Assembly (NCBI GenBank): GCA_028023455.1
Contig: JAQFVV010000021.1
Coordinates: 3,059,351 to 3,123,350, forward strand
Source: Epiperipatus broadwayi
Lineage: Eukaryota; Onychophora; Udeonychophora; Euonychophora; Peripatidae
Length of the DNA stretch: 64,000 bases
Direction of reading: 5' to 3'
Shown: positions 1-12,479 of the stretch, piece after piece
How the letters are laid out: every line of letters starts with the position of its first letter
How positions within the stretch are numbered: position 1 is the stretch's first letter
Program-made: the position numbers and the translations under genes
The notes under the pieces: generated by a model
Seen by the model: the letters and a program-made list of their open reading frames with translations, nothing else
The model's database searches: none
Told to the model about the DNA's origin: nothing

Positions 1-1334
1 GTGAGTCTTGTTCCAGTTCAGACAACAGTGCAATTTCTATTATGTATACAGAAACAAAAATGCATTGTTGAGCAGCTTTTGGAAATATACGCTCATGCTT
101 CATCCTTTTAGTCCAACAAGATCACCAAAACCTGCCTGTGAAATAATGCCTGCATAACAATTCAGAAATCCTTTGTCAAATGTTCAACTGTCTTCAAGAA
201 TAAAACCAATGGATTCACATAAAATCTCTTTCATATACGTCCAAATCTAACCGGTTAGATATACTCCATCAGAAGCAGCAGAAGCAGCCAACAACAAGCA
301 AAATCCACGTTCCAAAAATCCTAGGTAAACATTTATTTATTATCATTTATACATAGTAGCCACTACTGTAATTCGTCAATCCTACCGAGTAAAGTAATTT
401 GAACTCTTAAGCATGCATAAAATGAACTATTGAAGTGCGTGTGTGGGAATGTGAGATAATTTAACGATGTCACATATTATTTATGCTTTTCACCAGATAT
501 ATGTTATAATGTGTTAATTTAAAAATGTGTGTGTATTAAATTAGATTATCAAGATGTTTAAATTTAGTAAATTAATGTTGGTTAATAAATTATCTTTAAA
601 ACTTAATTAATTTTAGATTAAAATAAATTGTCTTTAAACTTAGACTTCATTTGTCGGTCAATTCTTTTTACCAACCTTTTATTAATTCTTTCCACCACTA
701 ATTTTGTATAACTTTGTTATTGAATTAAAATTAGACTGAGCTAGTTTTAGGGAATGTTTTGAGCGCTGGATTATGAGCCTACTGCCCGAATATGTTATTC
801 CTTGGACTAGCTAGCACCCTGGGGTTTACTCTGAAACAAATAAAGTATTTGGATAGTAGGGGTTTGAATCTAGCCACTGAGGTGAGCCATTGTTGATAGT
901 TAAAGCTATCAATAAGATCTCCCATTTTGCTCGAACGTGCCTGCTCATTCACGTAACATTTATAAGATTATAAATGTATTATGAAGGAGTTTGAAACCAG
1001 TCAAAACTTATATGTACATATAAGTAAGTGGTTTCAGTGGTTCAACCCGGTACAATATATATATATATGGACTTATAATAAAGAATGAAATAGATATAGC
1101 CATTTATATAATTTGACTTTCAAGCACTTGGAAGCTGTGATAAGAAAAGCTTAGAATTTACTTGTTTCAAATTAAGCTTAGCACTTTTGAAACTTATTTA
1201 TGGTTTCATATTCATAACACTGAAATATGAGTAAGAGGGTAGGTGTATGTATAATATATGTTTATTTAAATTCATTTAAATGTATGCAAGGAATTAAATA
1301 GCCCACTTTTTTAAGATAGAGAAACAGGATTCTT
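1..1334. other. AT-rich stretch, no gene seen
   Basis: No reading frame with recognisable protein similarity and no RNA gene was found. The window opens with GTGAGT, which resembles an animal splice donor, but there is no exon evidence to its left, so nothing is claimed. A short TA run lies near 1,055. Confidence 0.6.
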
Positions 1335-1508
1335 TTTTCTAAAAGTTTGTAATGAAGGTATTTTATTTATGTGTATATAATGGACTATTTCCATTATTTA
1401 ATATTATGTACTGAATGTTTTTGAATATAATTGAAATATTTAAGTAAAGTTAAATTTTTCAAAAGACATTCAATACATAATATTAGATGATGGAAATAGT
1501 CTAATATA
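1335..1508. repeat. Palindromic repeat beside a PLE fragment
   Basis: The segment around 1,385-1,430 (GACTATTTCCATTATTTAAT and onward) is matched in reverse complement by 1,460-1,505, so the two arms can fold on each other around a short AT-rich loop. The arms lie just downstream, in the minus sense, of the PLE endonuclease fragment at 1,548-1,808, and may be two tail-to-tail copies of that element's 3' end. A single-arm copy is at 54,920-55,015, which shows that the arm is a dispersed sequence and not a local accident. Confidence 0.7.
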
Positions 1509-1547
1509 AACAGAATTTTTTTTTGTTTATGGAGTTGGAATTGTTGG

Positions 1548-1808
1548 CTATATCCCATGCCTTCTTGATCTTTCACTTGGCATTATTTTTTTCAATGCAG
1601 CCAATGCTAGATACTTTGGCCCAAATGTATAGTTCATTGCATTTTGGTGTTCACGGAATATGGATTTATATTCTGGATTATCTCTGGCACTTTTGTAAAG
1701 ATATTGATATTGTAATAGTCTTGTATTGAGGTTGGTATGTGATTTATCATAGTAAATCATGTTGCATCTGGATTTTGTGCATGCAATTTTGTATGCTATG
1801 TGATGCAT
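1548..1808 (-). pseudogene. Penelope-like element GIY-YIG endonuclease fragment
   Basis: The 86-residue minus-strand frame reads AYKIACTKSRCNMIYY, then a TNLNTRL motif, then YKSARDNPEYKS and EHQNAMN. This follows the order of the GIY-YIG endonuclease at the C-terminus of Penelope-like retroelements (YKIPC...Y.G.T...L..RL..H...EH....H). In that family the domain nicks target DNA during retrotransposition. The usual YIG is replaced by IYYDK, and the downstream aromatic/acidic region is degraded, so this copy is not expected to be active. No reverse transcriptase part is attached. The assignment rests on motif order only; the family is fairly clear and the exact clade is not. Confidence 0.6.
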
Positions 1809-4276
1809 AGTTCTATAGGAAGTTTATATCTTTCAAGTTGTTTATTAATCTGTTTATTGAGGATGGAGTGAAAAACTTATTCGAAGTAATTCAAAACTGA
1901 GTTTGGATGTTTTCAGCTACATTTTGGAATATAATGAATCAGTTTGCTTTCTGTTTCTCTTTAGCTTTCCAATAACGTTTTCAATTTATGATTTGATTGT
2001 ACTTTCACGAAGAATTTTATAATGTTTCAGATGTTCTTTTCTGCTGTTAGTAGTTAAGAATTAATTAAGATCTTAATATCTGGCATTCTGAAAAAATATT
2101 ATTTATAATTTTTAAAAAATTATGAGCTTATTTATTATGCTTAAGATAGTACATGTAAAATTACAGAGTGATTTAGTTTTATAGTGTTAAACATAAGCAG
2201 TTTTCACTCATTGACAATATTTCTCATTTCTTTTCCATAATTTCATTTTCTGTAAATCCAATTAAAACATTATGATACCAACTCACACAAGGCTATTCGG
2301 CATCAAATCTTTTTTTCATCAGGTTTTATACCACCTAGAAATAGAGGTATCTATAGCTACTAAAAACTAAGAACAGCATAATATGTTGATACTGAACTGG
2401 TTTCAGATATATATAATGATACAGGCATGATGGTTTAAAATTTTGGGCTAGTAAATTTGGTAGTGAAACAAAGAAATAAAAGATAGATACTAAAGCAAAT
2501 CTGTATTGGTTCTGAAAAATTCAGGTACTCTGCTCCAAGATTCAAAAATTTTCAGGTGGTGAAAGCCAAAATCTAGAAATGAGTCTGGGGATAATGGATA
2601 GGACAGTATTGGATAGGGTCTTATTAAGCATTACAATCTGGAAACTATTGATTATTAATATTTATACTAGATGGTATAAATGTGGTGAGAAAAAAAAAAA
2701 TTTTCTGCTGAATTCCATTTGCTAGCAGGCTATTTTAGGGTTATGAATGACATTTTGATATTTTTAGAACATAGAAATTTTGAAATACAAATATGTGTTG
2801 CCTTGAGGAAGACTTTTAGCCAATTGAAATATGAAATTATAAATAAAATCTATTGAAAAATGAATGAAAGTTGTTGTTTTTTAAATATAATAAGCATATA
2901 TTCAAATAAATAATATGTACCTAAATAGAAATTCATGGTAAAACCAAATGCAAGAACTATGATGTGCAAACTTTCTTGTAGATATGCTCATTGTTATAAT
3001 TAATTTCTATTATTATTGTTTGTTTTTATAATAATAAATGAATGATATTTCTTGGGAAATTGTGTGATATTTGGCTATGGGGAATGAGAAGTTGCATCCT
3101 GATTTAATAAGATTTATTTCATGGCTTCATTATTTATATATTGTTAAGTAAACCACATAGAGCATGTTCTTGGTTAACTACATATGCTAATTCATTTAGT
3201 ATACTTTTGATTTGGCTTTTATATGATATATTGATTTTTTGAAGAAAAGTTATCTTCACTCTTATCTACCGGCATTGGATACCAGATAGAAGAATATGAT
3301 TACTAAGAGATGGCCATGTGATGTTGTTATTAATCTACCTAGGCAAAGAATAGAAGGAGAACTAAAGTTGCCACAGAAAAGAGATACCTAAAATATGTAG
3401 AATCTGACCTGGTGTAATATTTATTTGGCCATTAAAACATGTTTGTTTGGGTTCAAAACCTTAAGGTATTTTTAAATTTTAGGACATTGGCTTGAATAGC
3501 ATAAAAAAGTCAAAGATGACAGCTTTTAACTCTTTTTTCCCCATTATCCAAACAAGATTTTTATTATATGAATCTTTACAAACAATGTTCTTTTAAAAAC
3601 ATAATCATTGTCAGGAGATATAAATTAAGTACTGAAAGTTGTGTTATTATTATAATCACTTTATTATTTGGTTCCAGGATTATCTATGTAAACATAAGTA
3701 ATCCATGGGTCATCAGATAATAATGCCCACCTTTTTCAAATTGGTGTTCAAGTATTGCCTTTGATAATGATCGGAAACAAATCTCTTCATATTTTAGTGT
3801 GTATCTACCTATACCGATTAAAAATTTGAATTAATAGTTCAATATTTTAATATCAAAACCTTTATTTAATATTATGAATCAATAAATCGGGCTTGATATA
3901 GTAAGCAATTTAAATACACAAATGAAAAAAAAAATTTTAAATATCATATTTGAACTTTTCAAATACAAAAAGTATAAAAACGTAAAATATGTAACAGAAA
4001 CAATGGTTTTACTTTTCTTGTTGTTTTTTTTTTTGTTGTTGTTGTTGTAGTGCTATCGTAAAAAGAAAATTAGCAAAATATTTATCAAATATTTTTCAAT
4101 TTTTAAATTGAATGAGTTATTATAAAGTTATAACAAATCCATGAAATATTTTTTTTCAAATTAAAAATTGCCTTTATATTTATTAAGTTATCACAAAAAA
4201 TTCAGAACTTTTGATAGAATGTCATGACATTAATTGCTCTTAATATTTAAAGCTAGTTCAAATTTCGATTTTTGGT
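1809..4276. other. AT-rich stretch, mostly unassigned
   Basis: No gene seen. Around 2,553-2,632 a degraded match to the family B repeat is visible (GTGAAAGCCAAAATCTAGAAA followed by GGGGATAATGGATAGG, compare 17,510-17,560). The rest is A/T runs and unassigned sequence. Confidence 0.5.
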
Positions 4277-4366
4277 CAAGCGTTGGTGGTCGAGTGGTTA
4301 GCACCAAGCAGTTGTCCCAGGCTTCGCTTCCCGGACAACCCTTTGACACATTAAAAAAAAAAAAAT
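4277..4366 (+). repeat. tRNA-like SINE, copy 1
   Basis: TCAAGCGTTGGTGGTCGAGTGG resembles the D-arm/A-box of a Leu- or Ser-type tRNA. The body ends in CCCGGACAACCCTTTGACACATT and a poly-A run. Related copies with the same head and the same CTTTGACAYAT-poly-A end lie at 23,648-23,722 (minus), 32,854-32,969 and 42,383-42,460. A tRNA-like head, a poly-A tail and dispersed copies are the hallmarks of a tRNA-derived SINE. It is not a functional tRNA: the acceptor stem and T-arm do not close. Confidence 0.65.
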
Positions 4367-5931
4367 TGTATTTTTAAAAATGAAACAAATTTCAAAAAAA
4401 TTTAAGTGTAAACAATAAAATATTCTTTTTTAATAATTATAATAAAAAATGTTTTGTAAAAATAATTATAAATAATTAAGTACACTATGAAATTATGCAA
4501 TTTTGGTCTTATTGTTGAAAAAATAGTATAGGAGGTTCTTTTTCATATTTAAAAAGTCAACCAATCAGCAACCTCTAATCTTATTCTCCAGAACTGCTCT
4601 GATATTTATATCTTCAGGGTTTTTTTTTTTTTGTAATGAATAAATCAATATTTATATTAATTCAAGTTTTTAATGCAAAATGGCCATAAGTTGTGATAAA
4701 AGAAGGCCAAAAAAGGCAATTTAAACCTGTAGCACAATAACATCCTCATAGCACTTCATAATTAAACCCATTGGAGCACTAAAAAGATTTAGTCTATGGA
4801 CTCTATTAACATTAAGATATCATGCTTTTGTTTATATAAGTAACTCTAGAAATAGTAAAACAGTTTTCATCTGTTAATACAGTAGTAGGAAACTCAACAG
4901 TACTTGTAAGAGTACTAATAATGATAATACACTAGCAACAAAAGGAATGATATTAATAATTGTATCAATGGTACAGGAATATTATTATTGAAGAATGTCA
5001 GCCTTAGTGCATACAATAACAATAATATTGATAGTGATATCACATGGTACTTATAATAGTGATATTAAATTATTATGCTATTAGCAATAGAAATAATAGC
5101 ATCAGTTACATTGATAATAATATCAGTATTGACAAGATGTCTACCACAATAACACTATTATTGATAATAGAACCAATATTAATAAAAAAGATACCCACTA
5201 ATTTTAAGCCTTTTACATGGAAAATTTAGGTTACTCAACCTTGGATAGATAATAAGAAAAGGATGAAATTTCTTGTTTTTCATCAATATTCTGAAATACT
5301 AAAATAATCATGTCTATAATCAAATAACCATCAGATAATAACCCTCATCTTGCATCCCAATGGTTCACACATGTGAAATTGATGGCTAAAAATACTAGTT
5401 AGTAACTAAGAGAGATATTCAAGGTTTTATTCCATAGAAAGAGAACCTATGAAAATTGAATAATACCTTAAGTTCTTGGTCATAGTTTTTTTGTGACCTT
5501 TGTGTCTCAATCTGCTTTCAAATAGGAAACTTAATGTACAGCAGAAAATTTTTTTTTTATTATAAGTCAAAGTTGAAGCTATTTTTCTAACTGCAATAAT
5601 CTTTGCTGTCAGACAATTTGAGTAATAAATGAGGTTTTTTTTTTTTTATTTTTAGTTTTGAAATGCATATTGAATTCTGATTATCTAAATTAAAATGTAT
5701 CTTATATTAAACAAAGTATCATATAACTTTACAGTGTACTTTTGATGTATGAATTAGGAGCAGTAATTCATTATATTTATTTTTCTTCTGAAGCCGAGTT
5801 ATAAATGGTCGCTAAATGGCAGAGTCACTATAAAAAAATTGCACCAGATTTGGGTATTGCATTTCTATTTATTGACAATTAATTACTCATATTTACAATA
5901 GATGTCTCTGGAATAGATAGAGATACAGAAA
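4367..5931. other. AT-rich stretch, no gene seen
   Basis: Long A and T homopolymers and TAATAATA-like low-complexity DNA (around 4,900-5,170). Short open frames here have the residue composition of random AT-rich sequence. Confidence 0.5.
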
Positions 5932-5933
5932 TA

Positions 5934-6309
5934 CACAGGGTGTCTCTTAAGTCTGGAAACATAAGCAAAAACATATATTTTCAAAATATGTAATTTATTA
6001 ACATTTTATTCAATTGGAATACAATGTCTTCAATATGATTTCCATTATTTGCAATGCAAAGTCTGATGTGCTTTGCAAAATTCACATGAACTCGATGCAA
6101 TAAATCCACATTGCTGTCAATTTTAGCACATTCACTCTTTGTGTTCCATCAAGTGTGTTATATCTGTGATTTTTTTTGAGTACACCTTCACCACCATGAA
6201 AAAACCAAATGGAATCCTTCTTGCATGATGTGAATTAAATTTATATACTGTTTTTCGATATATAGATAATGAGATTTCCTATGTATCTAGACTTAAAGGA
6301 TATCCTGTA
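5934..6309 (-). mobile_element. Internally deleted mariner-type DNA transposon
   Basis: The left end CACAGGGTGTCTCTTAAGTC and the right end, read in reverse complement (TACAGGATATCCTTTAAGTC), form terminal inverted repeats of about 25-30 bp, and each end is flanked by TA, the target duplication of Tc1/mariner elements. On the minus strand the interior encodes a decayed transposase C-terminus: FGFFM..KVYSKKITDI, where family members have F(F/L)WG.(L/V)K..VY, and then HRVHVNFAKHIRLCIANNGN and HIED, the usual mariner C-terminal run. The catalytic DDD/E core is missing, as expected for an internal deletion. The element is inactive by itself and could only move if a transposase were supplied elsewhere. 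Confidence 0.75.
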
Positions 6310-7701
6310 TATTACAATGAATTAATTGGACCCAGAAATTCATTCTTTACATCATCCCTTTGTTATAACATGTATAAGACATCTACTTCAGTCTCATGGC
6401 TAAACCAGGGATAGGTAATCTTAATCAGTCATAGACCAATTCAAACATCTGGAATAGATGAGAGTCATATTGGGAAGAAAGGATAATTAATTTAAAAAAT
6501 ATAAAAATGATGTAAGATTATTATATTTATTATTTTAATATGTATTAGTTAGACATGTGTTGGTCCATTTTTTATGATAAGTGCAGTTGTTGATATCGAC
6601 TTTTGGCATCCTAATAAAAATAAAATGTTCATGTCTTATTTTTGACTGTTGCTAACAGTACATCTAGAGTTAATATGATTTCAGTATATAACTAATTGCA
6701 CAACAGCTATGCACTACTACCATGTAACTACACTAGTCAACATATTCAAAGTGTCATCGAGACAACAATTTATCTAAAGTTTTGACTGGAAATCACTAGA
6801 GAAATACAATGACCACATTCTAACTATATAGTCTTGTTTGCTTACCCCCTTCCCAAATAAACAAACATTTTATCAAAACTGAAAGCATCATTCTAGTGAA
6901 ATGATGTAATTATGTACAGAAGTTTTACCATAGGAATTATATATCACATTGCATAATGTTTTGACCTGATAATTTGTGGATTAGCGTTGGCCCACAGATT
7001 GGAAGTTGCTCATTTCTAGCCTGGATTAAAGTTACCATTTAAACAATTATTTAAACAGGAAAAATCAAAAATACAAAAATAAATATAAAATTAATTTCTG
7101 CACATAATAGTACACTTAAATCTCAATGAAAACTAAAATTTAATTTTTAAAAACACAGAATAAAAAATCAAGTGTACAATAAAAATTTATACGTCATTTA
7201 TTTCAGAACTTTCACTTTTGTGATAATATTCAGCATTGTGTCTGACTACACTACCAGTTTTTAAAGACCTTATAATACTGAGTAATTCAGGTTTTGTCAC
7301 AAATCTGTTGGTGTTAATAAACTTCTTTACAAAAACAATATAATACCTAGAATTTTACAAAGAAATCTTCAAACAATTGCTTAGCTTTTTCATGAATTAT
7401 CACCTCATTGGTACTATTATTGCCATTAGCTTTTGATTAATCCACATTGGCAAAAGAGTCTCTATTTTTATGTTTTAAAGGTAACTTTATTCAAAAACAA
7501 GTGGGTACATTGGTTGTTAATTATACATAGTGTTATACATAGGTTTACACAGTTATTACATTACAGTCTGTATGTTTGATTAGAGTCTCTTTGCACTTAA
7601 AAATTGACTTTTTAGAACTTAGATAGTGGCTTTCACAATGTTTTTGATTTTTTCACACTTTATGAAATATTTATTGTCCAAGTTTATGTACAATATAAAT
7701 C
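6310..7701. other. AT-rich stretch with a weak antisense coding-like patch
   Basis: No gene is claimed. On the minus strand, about 7,200-7,400 reads NTNRFVTKPELLSIIRSLKT and then RHNAEYYHKSES before a stop. Its composition looks more protein-like than its surroundings and it may be a transposase remnant, but I cannot name a family. Confidence 0.35.
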
Positions 7702-8011
7702 AATGATCATGGTTTCAGTAATTTTTTCATGTTTTTGCAACACTGAATTTCATGTTTGCCTTTGTCCTTTTCTATTGTATTCTTTATTATAAATAGGCCT
7801 GAATTTTAAAAAGAGATCACATTGCTGCAAAGATATCAGGTGGTGCAATAATGCTGCCTCTTTCTTTTATTTTTTGCACTTTGTTCCTATAGATGTTAGG
7901 GTGCCTTTTCGTGTTGTTGCCCAGTGTAAAAGTGCATCTGGTACACCAGAATTCATATAGGCTGAAAGTGGCTGCCCTTATGGTGGGTATTCCATTATTT
8001 TTGAATGTTTG
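7702..8011 (-). pseudogene. 3' end of LINE family D/E (5'-truncated copy)
   Basis: On the minus strand this encodes TFKNNGIPTIRAATFSLYEF, then WCTRCTFTLGNNTKRHPN, and ends at PPDIFAAM. This matches the C-terminus of the LINE ORF at 43,078-44,175 (IPAIRASTFVLYALWC, LGNNPRRHP, SPDIYAATWS). At nucleotide level it is nearly identical to 56,116-56,424. The shared 3' boundary is 7,702 (AATGATCATGGTTTCAG) and the match stops abruptly at about 8,011, so this is a short, severely 5'-truncated insertion. The W-to-stop change after FAAM (TGATC in place of TGGTC) and the truncation make it dead. Confidence 0.8.
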
Positions 8012-9929
8012 TAGCAAGAAGGTTACAACTTGAGCTACTGAAGTTGAAAATTCCTTTTACTATTTGTGTACTTTTCAATTTGTGTTTTTATTGGTGTGGA
8101 TTATTGATTTAGTTAACCATTTTAAAGTTTTCTTTTTTAGAACGTATCTTTTTTTTTAGTTCAATATCGATCAATATTTCGATTTCTTCTTTCTGGATCA
8201 TTATTTAAAATTTTTATGTGTATAAAAAGAATTTAAAAACAGTCCATAAGGAGGAACACATTGCAGAAAGAAATCTAAATGCAAATAAGATTATAGCATG
8301 TTATAAATATATCTGATGTTTTATTCATAATTCAAATACTCAGAGAAATCTTGTGGATATGCTTCCTATGCTAACTAGTTGTGCTTATTATACAATTTCC
8401 CATTTTAATAAGTGCTCATTGATTTAACATTTAGCACTTAGATTTCTGCCATTTCTATTAATTTTGCATCAGAATTATTTTTTTGAACATCAACTATTAA
8501 TAAGCATTTAAATTCTGTTTTTATTGACACAGCTAAGATTATTACAATATAAATGCCTAGGAGAAATAACCAGTTGTATATCACTATTATAATTTCAGGC
8601 ATCAAAAGTTATCTTAATTTCAGCATTTCTCCCTTGTGAAACAAACATATGTTTGAATGAAATGACACAGATAAAAGGTCTATCTCCTACTGGTAAATCA
8701 TAAAGTTATAATTTATTTTGAAATGTAGACTTAAGTTTGTTTCAGAAGGGAGTAATGCTGAAATTAAGTTAACATTTGATATTAGTAACTACTTGAATCT
8801 AGGAGAATATTTTTTAAAATATATATATACAATATTTTTATTTCTAAAACTAAAAAATGGGAAGTAAACTAAATTGGTAATTAAGCCTTGGGTGACAAAA
8901 TGCAATGGTGTAATTTTTAATTTAGTGAAAAAAGTGTGTGTTGTATTGATTGTTTGTTTTATAAGTCTTACTAGCTCTCTCAATATTAAATTCATTATTG
9001 CAAATTGTGTGGGTTTTTTTTTTTTGGTAGTTGTTTTATTACTAGTATTGTTTTGTTTTGTTTTAGCAATTATTTCAACGATGATTATTTAATTGGCCGA
9101 ATGAGTTAAAAATCAAAACTTTTAATTGGCCAACTCACAACTTTAACAAAATCAATTGTTAAAATAGATTCACTTTTAATAATATAAATACGCTAGTTTC
9201 ATTTGTAAAAAATATATTAATAATTTGTCAGATTATGAAAGTAAACGAAAGTCTTTTTAAAAATAAAATTTGATTTAAAATTTAAAAAATATTCAATTGT
9301 GGTGAAATGAAAAGTAACCGCTATTTGACCAACCAAAAACATTTCTGACGCAATCATTTTTTTTTCACTTTTACGTTACGATAAATATATAGCAATAAAT
9401 AAATAATTCTTGAAAACATCTTAACTATTTTTCTAAAATAATTTGATTTTTAGTATTATTTTATCAATAATAATTTGTAATTCAATTCAAATATTGTTTA
9501 AAATGTTGTAAGCATTTGTTTATCGTTTTCGAAATAAAAAACAAAACGAACTTAACTTTTTACTTTTTGGCAGCCATTTTCCTTTCTGACAGAAGTTCGA
9601 CAGCCAATAAGATTCAAGAAAAGGTAGCGAGAAGGCGGTGCTTTGGTTTTGTTTGACATATATGGTCATTTTTATTGATTTTTTACTTGTAAAATAATTC
9701 TGAAGAGGGCACCATCTTACAGAATTTTTGATTTTCTTTTCAATGACGTATAATATGTATACGTGGGATAAAAAGTAGCTGATTTAGAGTGACATCAAAT
9801 CTACTCGTTTTTTTACGAGTCAGGCAGTTAAAGCGTTAACAGATTATGTTTTTTCAATAATATTGTTCACTGGAATTATTTTATATAAAGTCAGAATTTT
9901 ATTTGATAAATACATTATTTTTTAAAAAC
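8012..9929. other. AT-rich stretch, no gene seen
   Basis: Unassigned sequence with homopolymer runs. Around 9,080-9,140 a small inverted pair built on AATTGGCC is present. No open frame carries a recognisable motif. Confidence 0.5.
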
Positions 9930-9930
9930 A

Positions 9931-10001
<71 letters not shown>

Positions 10002-10031
10002 CAACAATAATAACAACAACAATAACAACAC
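9930..10031. repeat. (AAT)n / (AAC)n microsatellite
   Basis: About 23 AAT units are followed by an interspersed AAC/AAT block up to about 10,031. It is the only AAT array in the window without an adjoining recognisable LINE. Confidence 0.95.
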
Positions 10032-10282
10032 CATATTAAACAGTAATTGTTTTGGCACAATGATAAAATGACAGTCTCAGATCGAGATTTCTGGATTTAA
10101 CCATGCCTGAGAAAAGTAAAAAAAGAATCAGTTTACTGAGAGAATAGAATTAACTTGCTTAACCTGTATGACCAGATGTTTCAACAATATTATTCATTCT
10201 GAAACAATAGACAAAATGGTTGTAGTATTATATTTTCCTTGTTGCTATGCTTCTTCATTTTTATTTCTCTTGGTACATTATT

Positions 10283-10763
<481 letters not shown>

Positions 10764-12082
10764 TTTATTGACAAATAAGAATATAGAATTCAGTTAATGA
10801 CGGGATTTAGCAAATAACTGATCTTCTATTAAACCAACACTATTACTTTTTAGTAACCATTTTTATAATGTAACAAAATTTGAACAAAATTTTTATTTTT
10901 AATTATATACAATTTTCAGACTTTGTCGTAGAAAACTGATTAATTAAATTATTTAATAACCTTTATTAAATCCATTGTTATGTTCATCTACAGTCACTTA
11001 TTATTTACGTTGATTACCATTATAATTAGATAATATTTAAAAATAATTTTTTAAAAATAATTTGCTTCTAAGCATAAAAAAAAGTCAATAAAATTTCTTT
11101 CTAAGCGATTATTATGTTTTCATTTTCATATTTTTTTTTCTTTTTTTTTATTATAATTTCCATTTTATAATTTCATTTCAATATTCCGTTTGCACAAACG
11201 GATCACTTGAGGGGGGATGCAATCCGATAGACTTCTGATATTACCATACCTAGAGGACCGATATTTTTATAAAATTAAAATACGTACTTCATTTAATTTT
11301 AAATTTTAGAATAAAAGTATAAAACAATATATATATATAACAAAAAAAAAGATATTAGTTTTGATATTTGAATGTTCTATTTTTAACATTTATATCAGAA
11401 AATGTCCGTCAAATTAAAATCTTTTATTGCTAAACAATGCTTTTTTTTTTGACTTTGAAAAAGTCTTACAGCGATTTAAAAAAAAAAAAAGGCTGTTTGT
11501 CTTTTGATTCACAACGAAAAATAAAAATTCTTGAAAAAGTAGTTATTATTAAGCAGCCATTGAAATGGTAATAGATTTTGTAGATTGATAATACTAGAAA
11601 TGATAGAACTTTTATTAAAAAATTTAAAAAAATAATTTGAAAAAATCAAAAAATATTTGGAAAGTATTAGTTATGCATAATGAAATTATTTTATGCACTA
11701 ATATAAATACTTCATGCATGAGACAAAAATAGTCTATAGAAATCAATCCGTACCTTGTGAAAGAGTTGTGTAGCAAAAATTGCACTATAAAAATAGTATT
11801 CATTAAGCTGGTAATTTCTAGTTTAATGAATGACTAATAAAAATTATTAATATATTTTTATCAAGTAGTTTGTGTCAAAGTTGTGAGAGCAATAATTATG
11901 ACACATCAATTAAAGTTTCGTAATTGGTTATCTATATATATATACACACACACACTAAACAATGAAAAACGTATATGTAAAAAATTATGATCTGGTCCAA
12001 CTAATGAGTACTGGTTCAGCATTAAATGTACATCTTGGGAACTATACATTATACCCCTCCACAGGATGTTAAAATATTGACC
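10764..12082. other. AT-rich stretch with one minor repeat
   Basis: No gene seen. A segment near 11,800-11,850 (GTAATTTCTAGTTTAATGAA and onward) is repeated near 12,500-12,545 (GCAATCTCTAGTCTAATGAA), so both belong to a dispersed family I cannot name. A short TA/CA run is at 11,930-11,955. Confidence 0.5.
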
Positions 12083-12346
12083 TCATCTATATTCTTTATT
12101 ACTTTTTACAATGCTTTTTTACAACTCACTATTGACAAGTTTGAATTTAGCAGTTAAAATCTGTAAATACAAATACAAGTTCTGAAGAAAATTGCTAAGG
12201 CAATCGAAACTATCAATAATGAGTTGTAAAAAAGCATTGTATAAAGTAATAAAGAATATAGATGATAAAGCATTGTATAAAGTAATAAAGAATATAGATG
12301 ATAAAGCATTGTATAAAGTAATAAAGAATATAGATGATACTAATAT
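12083..12346. repeat. 36-bp tandem repeat with an inverted copy
   Basis: From about 12,230 to 12,340 a 36-bp unit (AAAGCATTGTATAAAGTAAT then AAAGAATATAGATGAT) is repeated about three times with almost no change. The same sequence occurs once in reverse complement at 12,083-12,137, so the array can pair with it across a spacer of about 80 bp. The unit is a multiple of three and is open in frame, giving ALYKVIKNIDDK repeats, but there is no other coding sign. Confidence 0.85.
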
Positions 12347-12479
12347 TACATGGATTTGGCAATGCAATAAGAAAGATAAAGTTGTAATAGTCCATAAAGG
12401 TATTAAAGCAGGCAAAACTCTCTATTGGTGATCATGTGATGTTTAAAGGTATTAAAAGTTGGTAGAAACGAATCCCTAC

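Noticed and set aside
1-330. Exon/intron start suggested by the opening GTGAGT
   Set aside because: A six-base match alone, with no adjoining coding sequence in the window, is not evidence.
4277-4366. Functional tRNA gene
   Set aside because: Good A-box-like head but no closing acceptor stem or T-arm, a poly-A tail, and several dispersed copies: a SINE.
7200-7400. Minus-strand patch NTNRFVTKPELLSIIRSLKT as a possible transposase
   Set aside because: Too short and without a diagnostic motif; recorded only as a weak patch.
12230-12340. CRISPR-like array
   Set aside because: The 36-bp units are directly abutting with no variable spacers, and the genome is animal.
12119-12431. Overlapping frames on both strands over the 36-bp repeat
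   Set aside because: The unit length is a multiple of three and lacks stops, so open frames arise automatically.
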